A stretch of 64,000 nt of DNA from assembly GCA_005879255.1 (NCBI GenBank), contig VBKY01000038.1, forward strand, positions 4,641 through 68,640. The letters run 5' to 3'. The notes beneath the pieces are model-generated. The model worked only from the letters and a program-made list of their open reading frames with translations. It did no database searches and had not been told where the DNA came from. The translations under genes were made by a program, and so were the position numbers. Positions 53,918 to 63,494 of the stretch are shown here, one piece after another. The DNA comes from Deltaproteobacteria bacterium. Lineage in GTDB: Bacteria; Desulfobacterota_B; Binatia; UBA9968. The stretch's first letter is position 1, and each line of letters starts with the position of its first letter.

Positions 53918-54559
53918 CTACGGATCTTCGCCTTCGGTTCGTCCGTCCGGCGCGAGGTGACTCACGTCGCCCCAGGTCAGGAGAAACCAGTTTCCTTCTT
54001 CGTAGGCGAAGATATTGAGCCCGGCATTGGTGAACTCGAAACGGCGCGGCGCATTGAACGGAATCGAAAAGGTGTGCCGGAAGAGCCCGCTGATAACTCC
54101 GCCATGCGTGACCACGACAATCGTCTCTCCCAAATGCTTTGAGCCAATTTCATTTAAATAAGCAATGTTGCGCGCCACCTGCTGCCTCACGCTTTCTCCA
54201 CCGGGAATGACATAATCCGGTCCAAGGCTGCGGTGCAGCTTGTACTCCTCCGGATGCTTCTGCTTGATTTCCTCGCCGCTCAATCCTTGGAAGATGCCCA
54301 GATGCCGCTCACGCAATCGCGGATCAGTGATGATCTCATGCCCTGTCACGCTCGCTACCTCTTCGGCCGTTTGAACGGCGCGACCGAGATCACTACTGTA
54401 CAGCGCCGTGAAACTCTCCCGCGCCAGCCGTTGCGCCAAGGCTTTCGCCTGGGCCATGCCCTTTTCTGTCAGCCGACTATCGAGATTACCTTGGCGAATG
54501 CTCTTGATATTCCATTCCGTCTCACCATGACGGACGATGATCAGTTGGGTACGTTGCAT
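53918..54559 (-). CDS. Histidine-phosphatase-superfamily protein (PGAM-like)
   Basis: 213 aa. Catalytic R10-H11-G in IIVRHGETEWNIKSIRQG and the second His in TIVVVTHGGVISGL mark the superfamily. The pattern RQGNLDSRLTEKGMAQAKAL and ALYSSDLGRAVQTAEEV fits cofactor-dependent phosphoglycerate mutase-like or alpha-ribazole phosphatase enzymes. The protein is soluble. No clear ribosome binding site precedes the ATG. The true substrate cannot be set from sequence; broad phosphatase activity is common in this group. Confidence 0.85.
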   Translation of the reverse strand: MQRTQLIIVRHGETEWNIKSIRQGNLDSRLTEKGMAQAKALAQRLARESFTALYSSDLGRAVQTAEEVASVTGHEIITDPRLRERHLGIFQGLSGEEIKQKHPEEYKLHRSLGPDYVIPGGESVRQQVARNIAYLNEIGSKHLGETIVVVTHGGVISGLFRHTFSIPFNAPRRFEFTNAGLNIFAYEEGNWFLLTWGDVSHLAPDGRTEGEDP

Positions 54560-54727
54560 TGACTTTGAACCCGTTAAAATCCCTTCTCCCGTGCAACATC
54601 CATTTTGTCGTTGATCTTGTCAACGTCCGGCGATGGAATTGCGGTTTTGCCATATCACGATTTCTGCTTGTCGATAATCTGACTCTCTGCTATCCAAAAG
54701 TAAAATTTTTCTATTATTCGTAGCACT

Positions 54728-57050
54728 ATGCCTAAAGATAGACCCCACATGCAATCTGCGCTTCGGGTCATTGGTCATTCCGTGACGCGGGTCGACGCAC
54801 ACGCCAAGATCGCCGGCGCGGCCGAGTTTTCCGCCGACCGGTTATCGTCAAAACATCTTTTGCATGGAAAAACGCTGCGCAGTCCCCATGCTCACGCCGA
54901 GATCCTAAGCATCGACACCTCGAAGGCCGAAGCGCTGCCAGGAGTGCGCGCTGTGATTACCTACCACGATGCCCTGGTAAATCCCTTTGAAGCTGGCGAT
55001 TCCACGCCGACTCAGGAACCCATCGCACCGGTTTACCTGCTCAATCGAACATTACGGCATGTCGGCGATGAGGTGGCGGCCGTTGCCGCCGACACCGAAG
55101 AAATCGCCGACGAAGCGTTACGGTTGATTCAGGTTGAGTATCGTTCCCTGCCCTTTGTACTGGATGCGGAGTGCGCTCTCGAACCCGACGCGCCGTCCGT
55201 TCGCGGCGGGACAAATCTCGCGGGCAAAGTACCGATTGAATTTTTCCGCGGCGACATCGATCGCGGCATGAGGGAAGCCGAAATAATCGTCGAGGAGACC
55301 TACCGCACGCAATCCACCAGCCCCGCTTGCCCTGGAGCCGCGCTACAGCCTCGCCTGGTGGGATGGCGATAAACTCACGGTTTGGAAAGCCAGCCGCAAT
55401 GTTTACGGCGACCGCGAAAAACTCGCCAAAATTTTCGCCCTGCCGCACGATCAGGTGCGGGTGATCGCGGCATACCTGGGCGGGGGATTCGGCAGTAAAG
55501 ATGAGACGCGGTTGGGACCGATCACGGCGCTGCTCGCTCGTAAAGCGGGCAAGCCCGTGCGCATGGGCTACACGCGCGAGGAAGAACTGGGTTACGGCAA
55601 ATGGCGCCACGCGACGACCACCCGCATCCGCATGGGACTCAAACGCGACGGCGCCATCACGGCCATCGACGCCACCAGCGCGCTCAACACCGGCCCCTAC
55701 GCTCCGGGCTACGGCGTCGCCTCCCGGCTGGGCCACGGTCTCACATATCTTTACACCTGCCCGAATGCCCGCTTCGTCGGCAAGGTCGCTTATACCAACA
55801 GCCCGGTCGCCGGTTCGTACCGGGGGCTCGGCGCGCCCCAGGCGCACTTTGCGCTGGAGTCGTTCGCCGACGAAGTCGCTGAAAAGCTCGGCATGGACCC
55901 GCTGGAATTTCGCCTGTGCAACTGCGTTCGCCCCGCAGGTCAACCCGGCGCGCGCATGACGCCGCTTGACAGTCTCATCCCGGCACAACCCATCGAAGGC
56001 GGCGTTCCCTTCTCCAGCAACTACTTAGCCGAATGCCTCGAAGAAGGCGCCGCGCGAATCGGCTGGAAGCCGCGTCCCGACGGCCCGCGCAAGCGCATGG
56101 TCGATGGCAAATACCGCGGCATGGGCATGGCTGCGTGTATTTACAAGACGGGTCAATCGCAGTCCTCCGCCGTCGTTAAAATGAAACCGGATGGCAGCGC
56201 GGAATTGTTGATGAGCATCACCGAGATCGGTCAGGGCGCCTGGACAATTCTTCGACAGATCGTCGCCGAAACTCTCAGCGTTAATTTTGAAAGCGTTCAC
56301 GCGATTTTTGCCGACACCGCGATGACGCCGTTTGCGCACAGCACTTCCGGCAGCACCACGACTTTCACATCAGGATTGGCGGCGCACCAGGCTGCGGAAA
56401 ACGCCAAGCAACGTTTGCTGGAAAGCGCCGCGAAACTGCTAGAAGTGGAGCCGGCGCGCTTGGCATTGGGCGATGGATTCGTCGCAATCGCCGATACACC
56501 CGACATAAAAATCCCCGCGAGTCATGTCATCCGACGCCAACCGGACCAGACGATTGTCGGCGAAGCTAAACTGCGCGCCGGCAGCAAGACGCATATCATC
56601 AATTCCTTTGCCGCCCATTTTGGCGAGGTCGAAGTCGACCCAGACACCGGTGCCGTTCGCGTCTTACGCTACGTCGCGGTGCATGACTCCGGCCGCATCA
56701 TCCACCCCGAAGCCGCGCGCGGCCAGATCATCGGCGGAGTCGTCCAAGGCCTCGGCTACGCGCTGATGGAAGAGATCCCGATGGATCCCGACACCGGCGC
56801 ACCGCTGACCTTGAATCTCGATTCGTTTAAGATTCCCAACCTCCTTGATACTCCGCCCATCGAAGCGGTATTGATCGAGCACCCCGATCCCATCGGGCCC
56901 TACGGCGCCAAAGCACTCGGCGAACCGCCGCTCGTGCCGGTGGCCGCGGCCATCACCAACGCGGTCTACGACGCCACCGGCGTGCGCATCCGCGATTTGC
57001 CCATCACCTCGGAAAAAGTTCTAAATGCAATGCGTAATCAAAGGCGTTAG
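54728..57050 (+). pseudogene. Xanthine-dehydrogenase-type molybdopterin subunit with one frameshift
   Basis: Two frames form one gene of about 774 codons. The first reads from MPKDRPHMQSALRVIGHSVT through DAHAKIAGAAEFSADRL to EETYRTQSTSP. A +1 shift in CCCC near 55320 moves to LALEPRYSLAWWDGDKLTVW, then VIAAYLGGGFGSKDETRLGP. Moco-binding blocks are YRGLGAPQAHFALES, ITEIGQGAW and the catalytic Glu in KALGEPPLVPVAAA. The FAD and 2Fe-2S subunits are not nearby. The single shift at a homopolymer could be an assembly error; if real, the enzyme is dead. Substrates of this class are purines, aldehydes or aromatic CoA thioesters. Confidence 0.8.
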
Positions 57051-57268
57051 GGCTCTCGGAGATTACCGAAATGCCGCTCGCTCACGGCCGGAGTTATTCA
57101 TAGGCCGAGAACAGCGGTGACGCACCACGTGAAGATACGATGATAACTAGATCTTTGCAGGTGTGGCGTTTTGGGGCGAGACGAAAACACCAAACTAAAT
57201 ATCAATCTCGCGAAAGCACATCACGAGATAAGACTCTATTAAAGGGAAACTATCCAGGGTTGCTTTTG

Positions 57269-57958
57269 TCAATTCAGCTTGCGTGGTGAGATCTCATCGT
57301 CTGAGTTTATCGGTCCGGCCCCCAACCGAAGTAAATTGACCAGCATCTCTTCCCGATCTTCGAGCTTCGGCGCTTCCAGCAGTGCTTGCTTTTCCGCCGG
57401 ATGAAATGGCAATGACACCCCCAGTAGATTGACTAATTCAAGGTCGGAAAACTTTTCGGCTTGCTCGGTTTTCACCTGCATGCCGTGGGCTTTGCCGTAA
57501 GTCGCCAGCGCTTCGAGAATTGCGTGCCGGTCGCAGTTCCAGCCCTGCGCTAAGTTCGCATCCGGAAACTCGTGATATTCGGCCCTAACGCGGCGGTAAC
57601 CGCGCTGCAGTCCCAGCTCTTCCGTAAGACGAAACCGGTTAACGCCCTTCAGCTCGACAAAAAAACGGCCATCCGGAAGCTTTTCCCACTTGTCAATGTA
57701 ACCGGCACAGCCCACCTTGTATAAATCCGGAGCAAGATTTTCGCCGCCGGGTCCAGGACCACGATTATCGTCTTGCGGCACGTACGGTTGGATCATGCCG
57801 AAAATTTTATTCGCCTCCAGCGCATCTTCAACCATCGCACGATAACGCGGCTCGAAAATATGAAGCGGCAGCACAGTGCCCGGTAAAAGCATTACGCCAG
57901 TCAATGGAAATACCGGCAGGATCTCCGGCAGTGCCATCTGTGGAACAGTCATCGCCAT
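57269..57958 (-). CDS. Lon N-terminal-domain (LON substrate-binding) protein
   Basis: 229 aa, containing only the PF02190 domain: PVFPLTGVMLLPGTVLPLHI then FEPRYRAMVEDALEANKIFG and GYIDKWEKLPDGRFFVELKG. The AAA+ and protease domains of Lon are absent. Such stand-alone proteins are common and may act in protein binding or regulation. AAGGAAATCATC precedes the ATG. It stands alone between the molybdoenzyme gene and an F420-type gene. Confidence 0.85.
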   Translation of the reverse strand: MAMTVPQMALPEILPVFPLTGVMLLPGTVLPLHIFEPRYRAMVEDALEANKIFGMIQPYVPQDDNRGPGPGGENLAPDLYKVGCAGYIDKWEKLPDGRFFVELKGVNRFRLTEELGLQRGYRRVRAEYHEFPDANLAQGWNCDRHAILEALATYGKAHGMQVKTEQAEKFSDLELVNLLGVSLPFHPAEKQALLEAPKLEDREEMLVNLLRLGAGPINSDDEISPRKLN

Positions 57959-58136
57959 GATGATTTCCTTGTCATGGATTTGTTATAGGGCAACCGATCT
58001 GACCGGTCAAGGTGACATCCGAAAAGGCAGGAATTACCTGCGTGAAAGGCTCTTGCAATCTTCGCAGTGCGTATTTAGTTTAGCAAGAATCAGGTCGATT
58101 TGGAAAATCCAATCTCACAGTTGAGGTAAGCAAACG

Positions 58137-58568
58137 ATGGCGGAATTTGTGCCGATGGAGATCGATAGAGCGGCAGAGTTCCTCAAGAACAACCACTGGG
58201 GCGTCTTAGCGACTCGGCGGAAAGATGGCCAACTACAAATGTCGCCGATCACAGTTGGGCTGGATAGCCAAGGGCATGCGATCATCAGCAGTCGGGAGAC
58301 TGCTTACAAGGTGAATAACTTGCGCCGCGATCCGCGCGCGTCAGTTTGCGCCTTCACCGACAGCTTTCACGGCGAGGGATGGGTACAAGTCAGCGGCAGC
58401 GCGGAGATCATTTCTCTCCCGCGCGCTCTGGACACGCTCGTCCACCTGCAGCGCCAAGCCTATGGCGAACACAACAGCTGGCCCGAGTTTCACGAAAGAA
58501 TGGTGCGCGAAAAACGTGTGATCATTCGTATCACGATTGAAAGCGTCGGTCCGAAGGTGCGCGGCTAG
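58137..58568 (+). CDS. PPOX-class F420-dependent flavin/F420-binding protein
   Basis: 143 aa, split-barrel fold of the FDOR-B type: HWGVLATRRKDGQLQMSPIT, VGLDSQGHAIISSRETAYKV, NNLRRDPRASVCAFTD and GWVQVSGSAEIISL. These enzymes use F420 or FMN to reduce diverse compounds, including quinones and biliverdin. GAGGTAAGCAAACG precedes the ATG. The family is common in Actinobacteria but also in uncultured soil phyla. The cofactor choice between F420 and FMN cannot be set by eye. Confidence 0.85.
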   Translation: MAEFVPMEIDRAAEFLKNNHWGVLATRRKDGQLQMSPITVGLDSQGHAIISSRETAYKVNNLRRDPRASVCAFTDSFHGEGWVQVSGSAEIISLPRALDTLVHLQRQAYGEHNSWPEFHERMVREKRVIIRITIESVGPKVRG

Positions 58569-58586
58569 ACCGATTATTGCCAGCAC

Positions 58587-59231
58587 ATGAAACGCGATCG
58601 TTTAATCAGGACGTGCATAAGACTGCGGCAGCCAGTTGTGCTGTACGGGTTGATGATCGTAGCTGTCGCCTGCGCTGGAATCGACATTACGGCTGCCGCC
58701 GATCAGGATCGTTTCATCACCGGTCAATTGCTCGTCGCGACGCCCGAGATGAAAGACCCGAGGTTCGCCGAAACCGTCATTTATATGGTGAAGCATGACG
58801 CGGACGGCGCCTTTGGGCTGGTTATCAATCGTCCGATGGCGAAGGGCCCTTTTGAGGACCTTCTCAAGGGTTTTGGCACGGAGATCAACGACGCGAAGGG
58901 CGAGGTCGTCATCCATTATGGCGGCCCGGTCAGCATGCAACAGGGCTTCGTGCTTCACAGCGATGACATCACCATCGAAAGCTCGATGAAGGTGGCAAAT
59001 GGAATAGCTATGACGGCGGACGTCAAGATGATAGAAGCGATGGCGCGAGGCAAAGGACCAACGCAGTCGCTCGTGATGCTCGGCTACACAGGCTGGGCGT
59101 CCGGACAATTGGAGATGGAGTTAAAGGCAGATTCTTGGTTCGTCATTCCTGGTGACAAATCGCTAGTCTTCGGTAAAGACGCCGACGAGAAATGGCGCGA
59201 AGCGATGGACAAGCGGCAGATTCCGCTGTGA
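58587..59231 (+). CDS. YqgE/AlgH (UPF0301) family protein
   Basis: 214 aa. An N-terminal hydrophobic segment (VVLYGLMIVAVACAGIDITA) is unusual, since most YqgE proteins are cytoplasmic. The family core follows: FITGQLLVATPEMKDPRFAE, TVIYMVKHDADGAFGLVINR, GGPVSMQQGFVLHS, and MLGYTGWASGQLEMEL. AlgH was named for regulation of alginate in Pseudomonas, but its biochemical role is open. The start lies 18 bp after the preceding stop and may be coupled. Confidence 0.85.
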   Translation: MKRDRLIRTCIRLRQPVVLYGLMIVAVACAGIDITAAADQDRFITGQLLVATPEMKDPRFAETVIYMVKHDADGAFGLVINRPMAKGPFEDLLKGFGTEINDAKGEVVIHYGGPVSMQQGFVLHSDDITIESSMKVANGIAMTADVKMIEAMARGKGPTQSLVMLGYTGWASGQLEMELKADSWFVIPGDKSLVFGKDADEKWREAMDKRQIPL

Positions 59232-59238
59232 GCGTAAA

Positions 59239-59290
59239 CGATTGGAACAGTTCAAGTCGTTCCAGCAGATCCAATCGTTCAAGCCGTTTA
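59239..59290. repeat. Phased TTCAA/TTCCA repeats (site D)
   Basis: Words GGAAC, GTTCAAG, GTTCCAG, ATCCAA, GTTCAAG and GTTT lie about nine to ten bases apart in the short gap before the binding-protein gene. Confidence 0.5.
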
Positions 59291-59322
59291 AAAATACTTA
59301 GAGCTGTCGTCCAGGAGAAATT

Positions 59323-60255
59323 ATGCTACGCATCGCCGTCCCCGATCTAGTATCGAATTCTTATTTTCCCGCCATCGCCGCGGTGGAGTTGGGCTTTTTT
59401 AAATCCGCGGGGTATGAGGCGAGCATCGATCTGCTTTTCCCTGTACCCAAAACTTTCGAAGCGTTGCGTGATGGTCAGCTCGACTTCGTCGTCGGCTCGG
59501 CCCATGCCACGCTGCTCGCGTTTCCGCAATGGAAAGGCGCGAAGCTTCTCGCCACAGTCGGGCAACACACCTACTGGTTTCTAGTGATTCGCAGCGATCT
59601 GAACCCCAAGCGCGGTGATTTGAGCATTGTCAAAGGGCTCCGCATCGGGGCGGCTCCCGGCGTTAACCTGAGCTTGCATAGAATGCTCGTCGAGGCCGGC
59701 ATCGATCCGGAAAAGAACAACGTGCAAATTATGCCGATCCCCGGCGCCGCCGGCCCAAATGTCTCTTTCGGTCTCTCAGCGGCGAAAGCGCTCGAAGACG
59801 GGAAGCTCGACGGCTTCTGGGCGAATGGCATGGGTTGCGAAGTTGCGGTGCGCCGGGGTGTCGGCACCATGGTTCTCGATGTGCGCCGCGGCGACGGTCC
59901 AGCCGCTGCGCGCCACTACACTTTCTCAGCCTTGGTGGCAACTGAAAAGCGCATCAACGACGACCCGCAGTCGGCTGTCGCCGCAATCCGCGCGCTGATG
60001 AGAGCGCATAAGGCGCTGCGCGACGACGTCAGCCGTGCCAGCGAAGTCGGCAAGAAACGCTTTCCGCCGTCCGAAGCAGAACTCATCGCCGAACTGGTCC
60101 GCCGCGACCTGCCCTACTACGATCCGACGATTCCGCGGGAAAAAGTTGAGAGTATGAATCGCTTTGCCCAGGATATCGGGCTACTCTCCGATTCGGTGTC
60201 TTACGAAGACGTCGTGGCGACGCAGTTCAGCCATTTGTGGAGCGAGACAGTTTAG
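59323..60255 (+). CDS. NMT1/THI5-like binding protein without signal peptide
   Basis: 310 aa, beginning directly with the fold: MLRIAVPDLVSNSYFPAIAA, VELGFFKSAGYEASIDLLFP and TFEALRDGQLDFVVGSAHAT. It has no signal peptide, unlike the two binding proteins at 27.9-30.0 kb. Cytoplasmic NMT1-like proteins occur as thiamine-pyrimidine enzymes (THI5) or sensors. AGGAGAAATT precedes the ATG. It is followed by a B12-binding-type radical SAM gene 21 bp on, so the two likely form an operon. Ligand unknown. Confidence 0.75.
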   Translation: MLRIAVPDLVSNSYFPAIAAVELGFFKSAGYEASIDLLFPVPKTFEALRDGQLDFVVGSAHATLLAFPQWKGAKLLATVGQHTYWFLVIRSDLNPKRGDLSIVKGLRIGAAPGVNLSLHRMLVEAGIDPEKNNVQIMPIPGAAGPNVSFGLSAAKALEDGKLDGFWANGMGCEVAVRRGVGTMVLDVRRGDGPAAARHYTFSALVATEKRINDDPQSAVAAIRALMRAHKALRDDVSRASEVGKKRFPPSEAELIAELVRRDLPYYDPTIPREKVESMNRFAQDIGLLSDSVSYEDVVATQFSHLWSETV

Positions 60256-60276
60256 ATCTGCACGCACCGAAAACGA

Positions 60277-61623
60277 ATGAAACCGCGCATTCTTCTTGTC
60301 AACCCGCCGATCTATGATTTTTCCGCCTACGATTTTTGGTTGAAGCCCTACGGCCTGCTCAGGGTCGCAGGATTCTTACGCGCGCAGGCTGACTTTTGTC
60401 TTTTCGATTATCTGGACCGGCTTGATCCTCGCGTGCCGCCGGGTCGCTATCGCAGTGATCCATGGGGGCGCGGCGAGTTTTATTCCCAGCGGGCTGAAAA
60501 GCCGCAGATCTTCGGCGAAATTCGCCGGCAATTTCGCCGCTTCGGCATCCCGCGCCGGGAATTTCAAAATTTTCTCGGCATTGACGAGCCGTTCGACTTC
60601 GCCTTCATCCAAACTAGCATGACGTACTGGTATCCCGGCGTAGAAGAAGTCATCGGCGATCTGCGAACCTTGTCACCGCAAACTAAGATCATACTCGGCG
60701 GAGTCTATGCGACGATTTGCCCATCGCACGCCCGTTCTCTCGGCGCTGATCTGGTCGTGGAAAGACTCGATCTGAGTCCGCTTTGGCAGTTTGTCGAACT
60801 CTCACCGGACAATGATCAGCTGCCGCTCTGGGATCTCTACCCTCACCCGAAGACCGGAGTAGTGAAACTAGCGGATGGTTGTCCGTTTCGCTGCACCTAT
60901 TGCTCCGTGCCGCAGGTCTATCCGAAATTTCATCCACGTTCTGTCGATCGTTCGTTGGCTGAGTTAGAGTTCCTGCTTCGCTGCGGCGCGACGGATGTAG
61001 CGTTTTACGACGATGCCCTACTTTACCAATCCGAGCAGATTCTCGAGCCATTTCTAAAAGAAGTGCTTAAAAGGAATCTCCCTGTCTATTTTCACACGCC
61101 CAACGCTCTTAACGCTCGCTTTATCAGCCGCGAGCTGGCCCAGCTAATGATCGACACTGGTTTTAAAAATCTCTATCTCGGATTTGAAAGCAGCGCCTAC
61201 GCGTGGCAAAAGAAGACCGGGGGCAAGGTTTATTCAGACGAACTGGCGAGGGCAGTGGACCATTTGCTTGCAGCCGGTGCCGATCCGAGCCGCCTCCATG
61301 CCTACGTGATCGTCGGGCATCCTCGCGGTGACGAGCAATCCGTGGAGGAGTCCATGCATTTCGCGAGTAGCCTCGGTATCAAAGTCATGGTGTCGGAATT
61401 TTCGCCCATTCCGGGGACGCCCGATGGCGAATCTTGCCGTGGCTGGGTCGACGTGGACGAGCCGCTTTGGCACAATAAGACCGCCTTCGTCATCCGATTG
61501 CTCGGCGACAGCGAGACCAACCGGCTAAAGAACCTGGCCGGCCACTTGAATCGACGGCTCGACGCGTCCAATGGCAAGATTGGCTTGCGACTACAGAGGG
61601 GAGACCAGTATACACTTCAGTAG
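60277..61623 (+). CDS. B12-binding-type radical SAM protein
   Basis: 448 aa. The N-terminal region (ILLVNPPIYDFSAYDFWLKP) is typical of cobalamin-binding-domain radical SAM proteins. The cluster motif C202-x3-C206-x2-C209 is GCPFRCTYCSVP, followed by a TIM-barrel domain (GATDVAFYDDALLYQSEQIL, NLYLGFESSAYAWQKKTGGK). The cobalamin domain appears reduced. Reaction unknown; relatives methylate or rearrange unactivated carbons. It shares a likely operon with the cytoplasmic binding-like protein upstream, which may bind the same small molecule. Confidence 0.85.
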   Translation: MKPRILLVNPPIYDFSAYDFWLKPYGLLRVAGFLRAQADFCLFDYLDRLDPRVPPGRYRSDPWGRGEFYSQRAEKPQIFGEIRRQFRRFGIPRREFQNFLGIDEPFDFAFIQTSMTYWYPGVEEVIGDLRTLSPQTKIILGGVYATICPSHARSLGADLVVERLDLSPLWQFVELSPDNDQLPLWDLYPHPKTGVVKLADGCPFRCTYCSVPQVYPKFHPRSVDRSLAELEFLLRCGATDVAFYDDALLYQSEQILEPFLKEVLKRNLPVYFHTPNALNARFISRELAQLMIDTGFKNLYLGFESSAYAWQKKTGGKVYSDELARAVDHLLAAGADPSRLHAYVIVGHPRGDEQSVEESMHFASSLGIKVMVSEFSPIPGTPDGESCRGWVDVDEPLWHNKTAFVIRLLGDSETNRLKNLAGHLNRRLDASNGKIGLRLQRGDQYTLQ

Positions 61624-61664
61624 CGGACGCCCCCCAGCGGCGGAACCTATCGGGGAACCTTTTC

Positions 61665-62273
61665 TTGAGAGAGCCGTCTAATACATCTGAATCGATGGTG
61701 TCTGACTCGATCAGCGACGCTGACTGCGTTCGGCGGATACAGCATGGCGAAGCGGATGCCTTCGAAGTCCTCGTGCGTCGTCACGAAAAGACCATTTTTA
61801 ATCTCGTGTACCGCATGCTAGGCGATTATGATGACGCCATTGAGGTTTCCCAAGAAGTGTTCTTATCGGCGTACCGCGCCATCGGCCAGTTTCGCGGCGA
61901 TGCCAATTTTTCAACTTGGCTATACCGCATCGCGCTTAACCACGCCACCACCCGGCGTCGCAGCAATAACTCGCGGCAGCATCGCACAGCGCCGATCGAG
62001 GACATGGAGCTTATCCGTGATTCGCAACCCGGACCCGCGGAAACACTAGAGAAAAAGGAGATGCAGGAACGAGTGCAATTAGCCCTGAATAAACTAGCCC
62101 CGGAGGATGCCGCGGTTATCTTGCTACGAGACCTTCAAGATGTGCCGTACGACGAAGTGGCTCGGCTGTTAGAAATTCCCGTCGGAACCGTAAAATCCCG
62201 CCTTCATCGCGCGCGGCAAGCGCTCAAGTCGTTGCTCGCCACGTATTTCTACGCGGGGAGGAAAGCAATATGA
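61665..62273 (+). CDS. ECF-type RNA polymerase sigma factor
   Basis: 202 aa from TTG 61665, or 192 aa from ATG 61695; neither has a strong site. Region 2: HEKTIFNLVYRMLGDYDDAI, EVSQEVFLSAYRAIGQFRGD and NFSTWLYRIALNHATTRRR. Region 4: LAPEDAAVILLRDLQDVPYD and LLEIPVGTVKSRLHRARQAL. This is the RpoE-like ECF group. The start of the anti-sigma gene overlaps its stop by four bases (ATGA), so sigma and anti-sigma are produced together. Confidence 0.92.
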   Translation: MREPSNTSESMVSDSISDADCVRRIQHGEADAFEVLVRRHEKTIFNLVYRMLGDYDDAIEVSQEVFLSAYRAIGQFRGDANFSTWLYRIALNHATTRRRSNNSRQHRTAPIEDMELIRDSQPGPAETLEKKEMQERVQLALNKLAPEDAAVILLRDLQDVPYDEVARLLEIPVGTVKSRLHRARQALKSLLATYFYAGRKAI

Positions 62274-63391
62274 ACTGCGACGAAATCCAAACGCGTCTTT
62301 CGGAATATGTGGAGAAATCCCTGGACGCAATCAGCGCGAAAGGCATCGAACTTCACCTTTTGTCATGTTCGCGCTGTCGCGTTGAAGCCGAAAGTTTGGA
62401 TGAGTGCATGCAACAAGTCGCTGGTTTGCCAATGGTCGACCCCCCTTTGGGGTTTGTCCAGCGCGTCATGGCTCATGTCCGCGAAATCGATAAAACGCCG
62501 ACCCTTTGGGAACGGCTGTTTTTTCCATTGCGAGTTAAGATCCCGCTTCAGGCAACGGCGGTGGTATTGGTTGGAGCACTTGCGATCGTACTTTTCCAAA
62601 AGGAAGAGCCCTTCAATAGGCAAGAATCTTCCGAGCACGGCGTCGCGATCATTGCTTCACCGACACCGTCGGAGAAGAAAAATGAACCGTCGAAAGGCTC
62701 CCCCATTGTCGTCGAACGATCGGCTCGGGACCAAAAGACAAGCGACTCGACAGTAACGCCAACCGCGGAGTTGGCAAAACAATTTGCCGAGCAAAACCAG
62801 TTCAACAAAGCAGCCGCGGCAACTCCACCACCCGCGAAAGCGCAGGCCGCGCCGCCGGCTACTGTACAGCTCGCAGACGAGAGCCGCCAAGAAGACAAAA
62901 AGGAAGCGCCGCGACGGCCGGCCATACCAGCACAGGAAGTGTCGACGAGCGGAGAAGTTCAGCGTTCCCGCGGCGACGCCTTCGGACTCGGCGCAGCCGT
63001 CGAAGCGCTACGCCAACCTTCGCTTCGCCCCGGTCCCTTCCTTGTGGAAAGATCGTTGTCGCCGCTGAGTGAGCCGAGCGCCGACGTCGAGTTCGTCGTT
63101 AGACGCCGGCTTCGAGAGCGACGCGAGCAAAAGGACGCCGCGAGCTTCGATGCTGTTAGCCAGAACGCCGAAGCTAAACGGACCACGCCAGCACCGGCGG
63201 CTCCTAAAACCAGTTCCCTAACCGAAATCCGATGGTTCACTGTACCTATCGATCGCTTTGAGCAATTCAAGAAAGAGCTAGCAGCTGAAGCAACCATCGA
63301 GTCCGAAAGGACATTAGGAGTTATGGAAAATGATTTTGCCCAAAAGACCGGTCGAGAGCTGCTGATAAAAGTCAATATCATCTCGCCGTAG
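62270..63391 (+). CDS. Zinc-finger anti-sigma factor with long periplasmic tail
   Basis: 373 aa. The zinc-binding anti-sigma domain has C3, H29, C33 and C36 (HLLSCSRC), which binds the ECF sigma. A transmembrane helix follows at about 85-110 (VKIPLQATAVVLVGALAIVL). The periplasmic part is a Pro/Ala-rich linker and a folded end (EIRWFTVPIDRFEQFKKELA to GRELLIKVNIISP). Loss or cleavage of the periplasmic domain would release the sigma factor. ATGA overlap with the sigma gene. Confidence 0.88.
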   Translation: MNCDEIQTRLSEYVEKSLDAISAKGIELHLLSCSRCRVEAESLDECMQQVAGLPMVDPPLGFVQRVMAHVREIDKTPTLWERLFFPLRVKIPLQATAVVLVGALAIVLFQKEEPFNRQESSEHGVAIIASPTPSEKKNEPSKGSPIVVERSARDQKTSDSTVTPTAELAKQFAEQNQFNKAAAATPPPAKAQAAPPATVQLADESRQEDKKEAPRRPAIPAQEVSTSGEVQRSRGDAFGLGAAVEALRQPSLRPGPFLVERSLSPLSEPSADVEFVVRRRLRERREQKDAASFDAVSQNAEAKRTTPAPAAPKTSSLTEIRWFTVPIDRFEQFKKELAAEATIESERTLGVMENDFAQKTGRELLIKVNIISP

Positions 63392-63494
63392 GCATACCTC
63401 TGAAAGAGGGAATTGCCGTTGAACCGAAGACCGGACAGTCTCTTAAAAAACCTCGCTCGGCCAAAACACAATCGTCACAGACAAATCGGAAAAT

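Noticed and set aside
55041..55988. 315-codon minus-strand frame
   Set aside because: Antisense to the molybdoenzyme gene, no ribosome binding site, no known domain.
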